From positions 439,001 through 503,000 of the forward strand of contig CM034139.1 of NCBI GenBank assembly GCA_019914995.1: DNA of 64,000 nucleotides. Reading direction: 5' to 3'. Shown in pieces: positions 1 through 11,608 of this stretch (positions are counted from its first letter, which is position 1; each line of letters opens with the position of its first letter). Source of the DNA: Acanthochlamys bracteata (taxonomy: Eukaryota > Streptophyta > Magnoliopsida > Pandanales > Velloziaceae). The position numbers and the translations under genes are program-made. Below the pieces are notes generated by a model that worked only from the letters and a program-made list of their open reading frames with translations, was not told the DNA's origin and did not search any database.

Positions 1-2
1 TT

Positions 3-146
3 AATGCTCTTATAAGAAAGTATTGTGAGTATCAAGATGAAAACAGAGCATTCCTGCTGCAGGATAGCATGATGAAACTGGGTTTCATTCCAAATAGGGA
101 GACGTGCAAATCTTTGGTATACGGCCTATCGAGTTTTGGCAAGTAA
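3..146 (+). CDS. 3' end of a PPR-like gene (partial, cut by window edge)
   Basis: An open frame enters from the left edge and runs 47 codons to a TAA stop at 144-146. The residues read like the end of a pentatricopeptide repeat protein: NALIRKYCEYQD, then a helix-turn with GFIPNRETCKSLVYGL, the usual x-P-N/D-x-x-T-Y/C-x-x-L-I spacing of a PPR motif, and a short tail SSFGK. PPR proteins bind organellar RNA, each motif reading one base. Only about one and a half motifs are visible, so class, length and start are unknown. Another helical repeat protein cannot be excluded. Confidence 0.6.
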   Translation, partial: NALIRKYCEYQDENRAFLLQDSMMKLGFIPNRETCKSLVYGLSSFGK

Positions 147-1063
147 ACTCTTTTCTGATTTGTAGTACGGTTCTTGGTTTGAACAAGAAGAACAGATCTT
201 CTCTTCATACACTAACCATTAGGTATCCCTGCTTGTTTTACTTTTACTTTTTTTGTTTTCTGTAGATAAATTTTCCTATCTGATTAATTTCTCAAACCCT
301 TATTGCATAACAAAGAACACCGTAGATCTCTGAATTGTTTTTGTCTGAGATACTAGTATATGTATGTGCTATGGAGTGATGTTAAATGTGAAAGATACTG
401 GTATTAAGGTATCGAGCAATTCCATAGACATGCTGATCAACAACAGTCTATGCAACTCAAAGGGTTAAGCTTCTGTCTGCTGACGTTTATCATTTACTCG
501 ATCTCCACAAAGGAATGTCAGATCATACAGATAATGGTAATTGTCTGCAAACTCATGGCCGGATTTTACTTGTGAAGTTCACTGTCGAATTTTCACTTAG
601 TTTTGGTTGATTGGAGGATGCTGCGTTATTCCGTAGATTCTTGTCTAATTAAATTGAACTCAGTATTTCAAGCAGGTACATCACTTCAAAAGAGGACCCA
701 TACACAGTCGCATTCTTGTCCTCATTAGTTCATACTCTAAATTTTAGTTTGGGGTAAACAAGAAAAACCAAATAAATTCTTCAATATCAAGCGTGTCTGC
801 TATGTAGTTTTCCATGATCCCTTCTATAGGCATTAAACAAAAGAATAAAAAATCATCACAACAGTTGGCATGTGCTATTGATGAGGGCCTTTCCATGTTC
901 CTTCCTATAGGTAGAAAAAAGGGCCCTCTTCTTCTCCCTTAATTGTTGAAGTCAATGGTGTTATAGCTATTAGTCTTCTCATCTTCACTTTCCTCTGTCC
1001 TGCAACATGAACACAAGAAGATGAAAAACAATTCTTGGTTTGTTAACTTAGATCTTTGTAAAA
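147..1063. other. Intergenic: 3' UTR of PPR-like gene and promoter of NLR gene
   Basis: No coding frame is supported here. The left part is presumably the 3' UTR of the upstream gene. The last 150 bases, with a TC-rich stretch near 930-1000, are presumably the leader of the NLR gene that starts at 1064. I see no clear TATA box or repeat. Confidence 0.5.
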
Positions 1064-3805
1064 ATGGTTTGGTTCATTCCATGCCTCTTACCCTGCTGCA
1101 ACTGCATAAGAGATCCTTTTGTTGCAAGGCATGCTGCATATATCGGCTACACCAACGAAAAGCTCAGGCTTGCGGATGAAGCAGTGAAAGATCTCGAAAG
1201 CAAGAAAACTGATCTGGAGAGACAAATCAATGAAGCTAAAGATAAGAGGAAGACGCCTACCAATGAAGCTCTTCGACTGATTGAAAGAGTTAGTGTTACC
1301 TTCCTTGGATTCTTTAATTGCAATACGGTAGTAAACAATTTTAATTTGAAAGAGTTAGTGTTACCTTCCTTACCTAAAAGAAAAACTTTGTTCAAGATTA
1401 CTAGTTATTTAAGCTTTTTCTAAAAATTTCAGATAAAAATATTTCAACAGGTGACAAGAATGAAAGAGGATTTACAACAAGAAAAAGAAACTTTCCAGAG
1501 TGGATGCTTTGGTCTAGGGCAATACGTGAACTGCATATCACGCTACAGAACTGGTAGGAGAGCTTCAATTCTTGTGAAGGAGACTGTAGCACTGAAGGAG
1601 GATATGGGCAAGCTGGGAAAAGTTGCCACAACACCACCTCCTAGCCCTGGTAGAGAGATGCAATCTGATCCAATAATTTTTGGTGCACAGACAGCTTTGA
1701 ACATCAAAGAGATTTGTGCTTTGATCAGAGATGGTTCTACAAAGACTATAGGAATTTGGGGAATGGCAGGTGTTGGAAAGAGTTTTCTTTTGAAAGCCGT
1801 TAACAATGAAGTCCTTCATCCTAAAGATCAGTCTAAATGCTTGTTTCAGAATGTGATTTTTGTTCTGGTTTCAAGAGATTCTAGTTTGGGTAGAGTTCAA
1901 ACTAAAATAGCACAGTACTTAGGCTTACCCAAATTGCAAGGTGATGTAGAAGCTGATGCAATTACTATCTTCGACTACTTGAAGACTAGAAGTTTTCTGC
2001 TCCTTTTGGATGACATATGGGAAGAAATAGATTTAAGGGGTATCGGTATACCACTAAGTTATCATTCAGTCGATCAGAAGCAACCAAAGCAAAAGGTGGT
2101 GTTGACGACAAGATTGTACAGTGTGTGCTGTGGTATGGATGCAACATCGGTTTTGAAGGTGGATTGCTTGAAAAATGAAGAGGCGTGGGAAATGTTCAAG
2201 ATGATGGTAGGTGAAGCTGTACTATCCGATCCAAACATCGAGACCCTTGCTAAAAAAGTGGCTGAGGAATGTGATCGATTGCCTCTTACACTTAAAGTCA
2301 TCGGAAAATCCATGTCCACGAAGAGGACACTGGGAGAGTGGGAGCATGCACTTTCAACCATTATCAGATCTGGAGGGAGCTTAAGTTTAGGTGGTGGTGA
2401 AAAGATATTCCCTATATTGAAGTACACTTACGATAATTTGCGGGACGAGAAATTGAGAGAATGCTTCCTGTGTTGTGCTCTATGGCCAGATGGTTCGGAG
2501 ATCAAAAGGACAGAGCTCGTAAACTGTTGGATGGGGAAAGGGTTGATTGAGAATTTTGAAGATATTATATATGCTTATAACCATGGCGATTACATCATCG
2601 GCATTCTAGAGAATGCATGCTTGTTAGAATCTGGTAAAGATTTCTTGAGTAACCAGATAGTGATGTTGCACAATGTTATTCGAGATATGGCCTTGTGGAT
2701 AGTTTCCATGTGTGGGGCAGATGAGAACAGATGGATGGTAGAAAGTCATTATGTTTCAAAAGAAACAGTGGTGGTGGACAAACTAAAGGATGCAGAATCT
2801 GTCTCTATGGTGTGGAAATGTAGTGCTGGAAATCCCTGCATATTATTGTCAGAGATTGACTAAGCTTGTCCTACGCAGTGATCCAGGATCCTATGAAAGT
2901 ACATTTGTTATACCTAAAGACTTCTTCAAGCTGATGCCATCTCTTAGATACTTAGATCTTGAACATCTTCCATCTTGGTACGATTCGATGACATTCCTGG
3001 CAGGAATTTGCCATTTTATTAATCTAGAATACATGAGCTTGCGTGGTTTCACATTCGATATAACTGTGAATGTAATGGCACTTAAGAAACTCAAGTACTT
3101 GTACTACGACGGGAAGGATTGGAGTCCTGAAGCCTTAGATGCTGTTGCAGGATTACCGTTGCTGCAAGTGCTAGATGTGTTTCCGATGATTGAAATTGGT
3201 GCAATTCATTTAGAGAAACTGAAAGGAAGAGCTCTGAAAGCTCTTTCGATGAAAGTTAGCTCAACAGAAACACTGAAGCAGCTGAAGCACTTCAACACGC
3301 ATCGCCTTCTAATAACAACCTTGGACAATGTACATACACTTCAAATGCATCAACTCAGACTTCAAGCGGCACGATGCCTTCAGTATCTGGCGATATCTAA
3401 TTGCAAGAACTTGGAGGAGGTAGTAGCAGATGAAGGACCAGAACGTTTAGAAGAGCTCGGTCTCCACGATCTTCCTGACTTTAAGGGGATCCATTGCAGT
3501 GATGCCAAGCCAAGCCAGAGTATGAAGCGCCTGCAGAAGCTAAGTATTATACGGTGTGGTAAGTTGGAAGATGTCGCATGGGCCGCAAGCTTCCATGCCT
3601 GACAAAGCTGTGGGTGGGTGAATGCGGCAACTTGCAAGATGTTGTTTCTGTAGAAAAATCTGTGTTTCAACAAGAAAGCAAGCTGAAGGATTCTGCATTC
3701 AGAAGCCTGGAGGCATTGCCTTACCCTTCTCTAGAATCAATTCGCATCTCTGATTGCCCGGAGCTGATGACAGCCGCTCTCAACCCGCAAACGGCAAAAC
3801 GATAG
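1064..3805 (+). pseudogene. CC-NB-LRR (RPS5-like) disease-resistance gene, frame broken twice
   Basis: Exon 1 is 1064-1288. A 162-base GT-AG intron follows, and the frame resumes at 1451. Exon 1 gives a short RPS2/RPS5-type coiled coil. The NB-ARC shows the P-loop GMAGVGKS (about residues 179-186), kinase 2 FLLLLDDIWEEIDL, RNBS-B VVLTTR, a GLPL variant RLPLTL, and RNBS-D CFLCCALWPDGSEI. The MHD motif reads LHN (2666-2674) instead of MHD. The frame stops at 2863, but its continuation is in another frame (about 2830-3602, LRRs starting LEIPAYYCQRLTKLVL), and the last LRR block is back in the first frame (3578-3805). One base gained near 2820-2835 and one lost near 3575-3585 would explain this. 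No plausible intron fits either point. A CC-NB protein of 545 aa without LRRs could still be made. NLRs detect pathogen effectors in the cytoplasm or at the plasma membrane. Real decay and assembly error are both possible. Confidence 0.85.
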
Positions 3806-4358
3806 CAAACTAAAGATCGAAAGGCTTTAGCTTTTGAAACTTCCTTTCTGTTAAAGTATAATGTAAGACGTTCATTAACGCTTGCTTGTAAATTTGTAAT
3901 AATATCTGCTTGTAATTGGAGAGTGTATTTTAATATTTGAAACTGTTTTTGAAAAAAAAAATCTTTTTAGAATGAAAAATATTAAAAAAATTTTTAAAAT
4001 AAATTTTATTATTTTATTAGAAAATGAAAATAAGTAATAATACGAAGAATTTTTGCATATTTTTAAAAACTTTTAAAAATTTTATAAAAATTTATTTAAA
4101 AATATAAAATAACAAATAAAAATGAATTGAAAAGCTTCGCTAAACATCTTACAAGTGCTTCTCAATACAAACAACGAAATGTCTAGCAAGGAGTCTTCGT
4201 CTTGCCAGCCGCCGCATGGAAACTTCAAAATACAAAAAGAAAACTCACTTGCATGAAGGGTAGATGCTCTCCATAATGAGATGATGGAACGGTAACGGGA
4301 AAATTCCCAGTCTACCTATTACCTGAGTTAGCTGGAATACCTGAGCCTCCATGGATAG
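3806..4358. other. 3' flank of the NLR gene with A+T-rich MITE-like remnant
   Basis: No gene is visible. About 3940-4135 is very A+T-rich and resembles the worn interior of the Tourist-like MITEs seen elsewhere in the window, but clear ends are missing. Confidence 0.4.
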
Positions 4359-4646
4359 TTGATTCCAAGGAACAGTCGAAGAACCTCGGCGCTGTTGGAT
4401 GCTATTGCAGGTTTATCTATGCCACAGGTGATTGACGTGGTTCCTAGTGTTAAATTTGGTCCTGTTCATCTCTATAAATTGAAAGCAAGAAGCCTGAAAG
4501 GTCTTTACTTGAGTGTTATCTTTGTCGAAACACTTGAGCAACTTAAGTACTTCGACATGCATCGTCTTCACATAGACGAATTTGAGGGCTTATATATTCT
4601 CTCCGAATGCAACAGCTCCGACGGGGACATGGCATGTCGCCTCTAA
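4359..4646 (+). pseudogene. Isolated LRR fragment of a CC-NB-LRR gene
   Basis: The open frame matches the LRR region of the NLR gene just upstream. ALLDAIAGLSMPQVIDVVPSV pairs with ALDAVAGLPLLQVLDVFPMI, followed by the parallel phrases VHLYKLKARSLKGLYL / IHLEKLKGRALKALSM and ETLEQLKYFDMHRLHI / ETLKQLKHFNTHRLLI. There is no NB-ARC or coiled coil nearby and no credible start. This is the remains of a tandem NLR duplicate, cut down to about 75 codons of recognisable LRR. The divergence is that of an old paralogue, not a recent copy. Confidence 0.7.
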
Positions 4647-4689
4647 TTTCTAGAGATTAGTTTTGCGAATACTTAGATGAACTAATAGT

Positions 4690-6860
4690 GGATGTTTCAG
4701 ACTGTTAGACATTTTAATGATAGATATTTTTTGTGATCTTTAATTTTATGTTAAATAACTTTTTGAAATATAAAGTAGTGAGACTTATAATGGTTATCCC
4801 ATTATCTAGTGTTTATTATATTATGTGTACTTATTATATGTTTATTCATGTATGTGTAGTTAATTCGCAGTTATATTTGGAGATAATTTCTTGATGGAAG
4901 AAATTAATTTATTATATTGTTGTATAACACTGATATTTGCTGCACTAATATGTGCACTATGGTTAAAAATATTTCATCATTTTTATAGATAATTATTCAC
5001 GATTTGTGTATCTTTATTTGCTTCATAATAAGAATGAAACGTTGATTGCCTTTAAAATATATAAGGCATAGGTAGAGAAACAATGTCAAAAATAAATTAA
5101 AATCGTAAGATCTGATAAAGCTAGTAATATTATGATAGGTATACAAGCACTTGGTTCATTTACTAAATTTTTTCAATAATAGGGTATTATAACTCAATAC
5201 ACTTCTTTTAGTTCATCATTATAGAACAGTATAGTAGAGAAAAAAATTGAACATTAATGGACATAGTGAGGAGTATGTTTAGCAGTTCAAAACTTCCTTT
5301 TTCATTGTGAAAAGAAACTCTTAAAACAACATAGAATATATTAAAGAGAGTTTCAACCAATGCAGTTCCCAAAATTTTGATTTATAGAAAGGTTAGAAAT
5401 TGAAAATAAGTCATGTATGCATTTGGGATTACGCAGTTGAGATTAGCGTTTATAATTCACAAGAAAAAAAATTAGATCCAAGGACTATAAGCGAGTGTTT
5501 TATTAGATATGTTAAAAAGTCCAAAACTTATAAGTTTTATTATCCATATCATACAAGTAGAATTGTTGAATTAAGAAATGCTAAATCTTTTGAAAATGAA
5601 GTGGTTAGTGGGTGCGATCAAATAAAAAGTTAGGCTTTGAAAAAGATCATGTTTCGAATACTACTTCGACATCAAATGTAAGATTGCTTATTCATTCAAA
5701 TAGAATGGATATGAAAAGTTAATCATTCAAGTTCAACATCTCAAAAATATCTTAGAAAATCTTGATGAACAACCTCCTTAAGAGGAACAATCAGTTGTAT
5801 AATAATTATTATGAGAGATTGTCGATATAACGTTAAAAAGATCTACTAGAGCTAAAAAATTAATAATTTCTACTGATTATGTTGTATATCTACATGTGAC
5901 TATGAATTTGGCAGTGATTTTGAACATATAGAATACCATATGTTGTATATCTACAAGTTAACTCTATCTTTTTGTTTAAACATATGAAATAAATACCATA
6001 CTACTATGGAGATATTTGGTAGTGTTTTTGAAATAAAATTTTTTTTAGAATGAAGAATACTTTTGTTCTATTTGGAAAAACGAACTCTGTTTTTTTATCT
6101 AAAGAAATAAAATTAAACAATAACAGGATTTTATAATGTAAATTCTTTTATAATTTTTAAATTTTTAAATAAATTTTGTAGAATATTGTATAAGATTTAT
6201 TGAAAGACATGAAATAAAATAAAGTTGTTGGAGTGGAGTGAAACGCACTCCTAAACGGCCCCTATATTGTGAAATTATTGTGAAATAAAAGTTCAGATCA
6301 TATAGTAGTAGGCATCTTTTATTGTCTTCACTTTTATATTATATAATTTTTAAATTATGAAATAATGAGATATAGGAGTTATCCTAATATCTAATAATTA
6401 TTCAAGTATGTATAGTTATTATATAATTATTCTATGTATGCATAGTTAATTGGTAGTTATCATATTGTGGAGCTCATTGAGTTGAAAGACTTAAGAAAGT
6501 GAAATGATTGGCTATATTTGGAGATTGGTAATTCTTTTTCTAATTCTTGGCTTGTTCAAGAGAACACAACAGCAGCAACAACAAGATAGGAAAAAAAGAA
6601 GAGAGGGAAAGGAGTTGATCTTGGTGCTTATTCCTATTTCTCTTTCAATTTCAAGCTAATAGAAGAACCCATTTAACAAATTGGTGAAGCTGCATTGCTT
6701 CCAAGCCATAGTTGATATCCTTCTTTACTTTGTTTGAAATTCATATATTATACCTTCTCTTGGTGATCTCTAGTAGTTGTATACTTTGCTATGGTGAAAT
6801 TTCTCTAGTGGTGCAGTACTAGAGAATGGAACATTTGTAATCTTACTAGTTATTGATATA
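4690..6860 (+). mobile_element. Ty1/copia LTR retrotransposon fossil
   Basis: The stretch 5390-5905 is recognisable as the C-terminal integrase part of a Ty1/copia polyprotein (phrases such as NSQEKKLDPRTIS and TSRIVELRNAKSFENEVVSG). On either side lie two diverged A+T-rich direct repeats, about 4700-4900 and 6300-6540. They share the order GTTATCC, ATATCTA/TATCTAG, TATGTGTAGTTAATT / TATGCATAGTTAATT, and TATATTTGGAGAT, and are probably the worn LTRs. Most of gag, protease, reverse transcriptase and RNase H is absent. The element is broken and clearly old, judged by poor LTR agreement. A Tourist-like MITE (6010-6263) sits inside it. The right boundary is uncertain and may extend toward 6950. 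Confidence 0.6.
6010..6263. mobile_element. Tourist-like MITE nested in the copia fossil
   Basis: The element ends in CTAAACGGCCCCTA, the same end as the better-preserved copy at 10196-10463, and has the same A+T-rich interior. The left end is worn. It lies between the integrase remnant and the right LTR-like repeat, so it was inserted after the copia element. Confidence 0.5.
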
Positions 6861-7088
6861 GTCTATTGAGGATTTGGTACATAATTTTTGTGTGTTGTGT
6901 GATTACTTGTTCTTGTTATTGTCTATTGGTTATTTTTGTTGCTTATACAATGGTTGTTTTTGTCAATTTGGTCGCGAGGTCTTACAACATCGCAACCCCA
7001 CAAATTCTGCCCAAGCTTGTAGGAAGTCGTGAGCTCCGAAAATTCTTAATTGAAGAAGAAAAGCGAGCTACAGGATTCTACATTCAAA

Positions 7089-7300
7089 AGACTAGTGAGA
7101 ATATGGAGTGTTTTAATATCACAAAACACTACTTACTCTCTTCAAATCTTAAGTTCAGACTATTTTATGTGTTTCAATTATCACTCCGAATTTTACTTTT
7201 TTATCAAAACTCTACTCTAAAATTTATTTTGTATGTTTCAATTACCAAAGTTTTACTTCTATCGAACTCTTTATTTTTACGAAACTCACTTTTGTAAAAC
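7089..7300 (-). repeat. MITE relic of the GTTTCAA-ended family
   Basis: The reverse complement matches the element at 17568-17811 over phrases such as GTGAGTTT-GATAAAAATA, GTGATAATT-AAA-ATACAAA and TTTAGAGT. Ends are degraded. A frame of 143 codons crosses it but has no family resemblance, so I do not call a gene. Confidence 0.45.
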
Positions 7301-7715
7301 TTCACGTCATTTAAACAAAGCATAAGACTTTAGGGATGACCCAAGTTGCAAATTATATATTCTTGTCCTCTTCCTTTTCCATTCATTGGAATCAACGCTC
7401 CGTCAGGAATCAGCGTACATCAATGCCCCAAGTTTACCGCTGCCACTAAGAACATTCATTGATCGTTCAATCTTAGCATAGGCTGCGAAGGTATCATGTC
7501 TATGTATGTGATCATACAGATTATCAACAGACAATGATAGAAACTAACTTCATATCCACTTTATATTTTTGCAAAAGACCTTAAATGTGGGTAATTCCAT
7601 TGGGCATACGAAACCCAAAGAAGAAATGCATAAATCTGAGTTATGAAAGGTACACACTCTTGAAAGTAATTCCATTCGAAAATTTACAAGTGCTATTAAA
7701 AAATCTCGGACATGT

Positions 7716-9626
7716 CTATCGAGAGGCCTTCTTCTTGCCAGCAACAGTGACCCTCTTCCCTTTCAATGTTCGGCAGTTGTTCTTCGTCCTCTGGCCTCTG
7801 CATGGCAGCCCCATTTCATGTCTTATTCCCCGGTAGCAGCGGATCTCCTTTAACCTCTCGATTGCGAGCCTGTTGAACCGTTTCTGCACACCAAAGCAAA
7901 GCACATTAAGAACAGAAACAAATCACAAACAACATAGAAAACAACAATTTTTGTTAAATCCATATACAGGTATCACTGGAGAGATTCCATTGAGTTCATG
8001 AAATGATAGGACTTATGTCAACTAAACTTGAGGCATGATTGTACCTTCAATTGTAAAAGACCAAATTGTGCTTACATATGTTTTAAGGAAACACTTCTTG
8101 AATCCAGTAGCAAAATTGAACACAAGCAAGACCATTAACACGGATAAATTTAAAGTCCATGAGGACATTGATTAAGTTTCTTTGTATCGTGTACTTAACA
8201 ATGTTGCACCAAAAATATTTTTAGTATAAGAGTCATTGTTACAGCTGATTATGATAGTTTCACACTTGATATTTCAGAAAACAACAATGTTATTGGTCAT
8301 ACCTAAAGATTGTGAAATTGGTGAAGGAGATGGATAGTACATACTAATTTTAAGAACTATAACAGTTCTGTTAACAGATTAAGGAATCTAAAAGATAAAC
8401 TACATTTATTGCTTTACGGGATTGAAAAGTCACATCTTAAACTTACAAGACGCTAAACAAATTATATGAAACAGCTTTAAAACCATTACGTTAAAACTAT
8501 GTTGCCAATTATTCCTTAATGCTAGGAGTGGAGCAATCAAGTCCCTGCCATGAGCTTAGTTTCAGTGTGAACTCCTTAAGTGCACCAAAGAACAAAGTTA
8601 TAGCTCTTCCATTAGTACTTCGATCATGGTTCATAAAGACTTTCCATTGGCAGAACTGCAAACACCTAGCTGTTTTAAGCCATCGCGTCGGCTTCATTGG
8701 AGTGGAAAGATGAAGTCCCTTACATGAGCTTAGTTTCAGTGAATCCCTAAATGCTCATAAACACTAGGTTTTAGTCCTTTCATTAGTACTTTGACTATGC
8801 TTCAATCTTACGATGAGAGACTCTTCATTGGAAAAACCACTCACTCTAGTGGTTTTAAGTAATAAGACTAACTTATAACACCTACATCCAACTTGGGGAA
8901 AAAAATTCTGCATTTATATATTTCAGGCAGAAATATAATGCTTGCAATCAAGCATAAAATGAAACAACGCTAGAAAGATGATGACTCGACAGTTCATCTT
9001 TCACGACTTACAATTAAAAACACAAGCAATACTGATAAAAGATTGGGTAGAACTACTAGGCCAACAAAATCAAACGATGTACTCGCATAAAAACTACTCG
9101 ACCAACTACGAAGTACTGCCAACAACACTTCCAATTCAACATTAGAACATATGCACAGCACTTATAAAAATTCAACAACACCACCCACAAAAAAAAAAAG
9201 ATCTCCCGTAAAATTTAACGAAAAAGCCCCAATTTATTTCTCAAGACTTACAAGATCGCCTTCGATGACGTAGTTGTTGACCTGATCGCGGAGCGAGATG
9301 AGCTCATCATCAGAGAGCTCTTTCGTGAGTTTATTATCCAATCCCAAATCCACCAGTATCTGTTTCGCCCTCGTCCTTCCAATCCCGTGTATGTACTGCA
9401 GAGAAAACTCAACCCTCTTGTTGTTGGGTATCTCAACTCCACCAACTCTAACACACTTAATGCTCAGTCCTTTATACCCACGACCACTGCTGCTGCTGCT
9501 ACTGGTGCTGTTCTTTTTGTTGGGGGTGAAGGTTAGTGCTGTTGATCGATTGCCGCCGGTAGTGAAGCTGGAGAGGGCGGAGGAGAGCGGCAGTACTGCT
9601 GTCGCTGCTGCCATGGAAATCGCCAT
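7716..9626 (-). CDS. RPS13: Plastid 30S ribosomal protein S13 (uS13c), two exons
   Basis: The coding segments are complement(9252-9626) and complement(7716-7883), with a 1368-base GT-AG intron between them. Together they give 180 aa. The first 50 or so residues are Ser/Ala/Thr-rich and almost free of acidic residues, as in a chloroplast transit peptide. The mature part has the uS13 signature [33 protein letters not shown] and, in exon 2, [19 protein letters not shown] and a basic C-terminus ending KKKASR. uS13 sits in the head of the small subunit and contacts the tRNA. I chose the start at 9626 because it fits a transit peptide. An in-frame ATG at 9764 would add 46 residues. The splice site is placed by phase and by joining EGDL to [14 protein letters not shown] as in known plant S13. 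Confidence 0.9.
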
Positions 9627-9865
9627 TGCTGCTGCAGAGCCAGAGATTGAATTCGAGAAGAGTGAAATAGAAGAGTTTGATAGGGAGAACAGGGACAGGG
9701 TTGGGTGTATAGGATAACGTTTCAATTGGAGCCAAACCAGAATCTGGACCCGGAAGCCGAGCACGTTTTGGAGCGGGTTGAGTCAGTCAAGATCCGATCC
9801 AAAATTGTATCCGATCCTGACCGAACATTGTGTAATACATAATATATAGAGGTCGTTCAGAACTT

Positions 9866-10072
9866 AGGTGTGTTTATGAAATAAATATTTTTTAAAATAG
9901 AAAATATTTTTATTTTTTTAAAAATAAATATTATTTTTATTTTAAAAAATATGTAATAAAAATTTTATTATGTAAATTTTTTTATATTTTATAAATTTTT
10001 AAATAAAATTTTTAAATATTTTAAAATATATATTAAAATAAAGCGTTTGAAAAATGTAATTTCGAACGGCCC
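9866..10072. mobile_element. Degraded Tourist-like MITE
   Basis: It starts near TAGGTGTGTTTATGAAATAAA and ends near CGAACGGCCCAGC. The A+T-rich interior has the order seen in the intact copy at 10196-10463. No clear target duplication remains. Confidence 0.45.
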
Positions 10073-10195
10073 AGCTTATTTTAGAAAGAGTAAAATCAAA
10101 GTGAATAATCTTATAAAAATTTTAATTTATGAGAAAATTCATAATTTATAAACTATTTTCAACTGCTGACAGAACATGTAGTTAGGCATCCCTTA

Positions 10196-10463
10196 GGGGG
10201 CGTTTTGGATTGCTTATGAAAAGAAACTTTTGTAAAATAGAAGATATTTTTGTTCTTTTTGAAAAACGAGTTATATTTTTTACTTCAAAAAAATAATAAA
10301 AAAATGCAATAAAAAGATCTCACTCCGTAGAATTTTTCTACACTTTCTAAATTTTTAAATAAATTTTTTATATATTTATAAAATATATATTGAAAAACGT
10401 GAAATAAAGTAAAGTTGAGAAAAGCTGATAAGCAGTTTTTTAAACGCGAAGCCAAACGGCCCC
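10196..10463. mobile_element. Tourist-like MITE (PIF/Harbinger type) with TTA duplication
   Basis: A 268-base element lies between two TTA triplets (10193-10195 and 10464-10466). Its ends are GGGGGCGTTTTGGATTGCTT and, at the other side, AAGCCAAACGGCCCC, which are inverted repeats. It codes for nothing. The TTA duplication and a G-rich GTTTGG terminus fit PIF/Harbinger-derived Tourist MITEs. The core carries AAAAAGATCTCACTCCGTAG, a phrase found in many other copies in this window. It is the best reference copy here. Confidence 0.75.
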
Positions 10464-10466
10464 TTA

Positions 10467-11608
10467 GGCATTTGACTCAATTTTATTTTTAATTTTTTAT
10501 TTCTAATAAAATTTATATTATTTAATAATTTTTTAAAAATTTATAAAATATAAAAAGTTATGCTTAATATTTTAGTATTATTATTAATTATTATTATTAT
10601 TATCCTTTCAAACGTTCTTTTAATCTAATTTATTTTTTATTTTTTTACTTTAAACTTAAAAAACTAAACTTGACTTTTAAAATAAGCTATCATAACTATT
10701 TTTATTTGTTAATATTGACATTGGCTACATAACTTTGAAACTGTGATCCTTTATTCTATTTCATATTTGACTGTTTTGTTTTCAATTTTAAAGCTTAAAA
10801 ATATGATTCAATAATATGGAATACGACGAAATTAAGAAAAGATAAATTTATTTTAAAAAAATTTTACAAATTTTTTTAGAAAAAAATTCGTTATTTCAAA
10901 CATTTCCAAAGAAACGTTACACAAAATTTTAAAAATAATTTTTTAATTATATATTTTTTATAAGAATTTTAAAAATTTATTTAAAAATTTAAAAAATATA
11001 ATAAAATTTTACATACTGAAATTTTTTATTATTTATTATTATTAATAATATTTTTAAAATAAAAATAAAATTTATTTTTCAAAAAAATAAAAATATTTTT
11101 ATTTTAAAAAATTCTATTTTAAAAATACTTTCACACGCTCTCAAAATCATTCTTAGTTCAATAAAAACATGACATAATTTACACTGGTGGAGTTGGATCG
11201 GGTACGGATCTTACAGGACCCAATCCAAACGCGAACCAGTTGAGCTCAGATCGAGTCCGATTTAAAACGGCTCGGACCCATACTGTCGTCTAACGAAACA
11301 AACTTGATCAAGATTCCAGAAATGCAACACTGTCTCCTTTCTCTTCTCTGTTATGCTTCTTTCATCGTACTGCTTTGGTCCATTTCCGTTCATCTGCGTT
11401 CTTCTTCTTCGATTCAGTTCCATTCGATTTCAATCTCTCTATAGCGATTGGTCCATTCGACATCTCTCCGACAGAGATGGAGTTGAATCATCTCAGATCT
11501 TATCGTAGATAGATCTCCAGATCTATTCCAGACATTCATTCATTCATTGATCGAACGTTCCATAGAGAGATTGATTTGAGAGAGAAGAGAGATCTAGAGT
11601 GGTGAGTA
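10467..11608. other. Intergenic between S13 and AP-1 mu genes
   Basis: About 10480-11150 is extremely A+T-rich with worn MITE interiors and no gene. About 11330-11608 becomes C+T-rich and is likely the 5' UTR and core promoter of the AP-1 mu gene. It contains an in-frame-free leader just before the ATG at 11609. Confidence 0.5.

Noticed and set aside
6866-7297. 143-codon plus-strand open frame
   Set aside because: Hydrophobic, A+T-driven composition, crosses a MITE relic, no recognisable domain and no promoter signal.
9298-9717. 139-codon plus-strand open frame
   Set aside because: It is the antisense of S13 exon 1, whose protein is clearly recognised on the minus strand.
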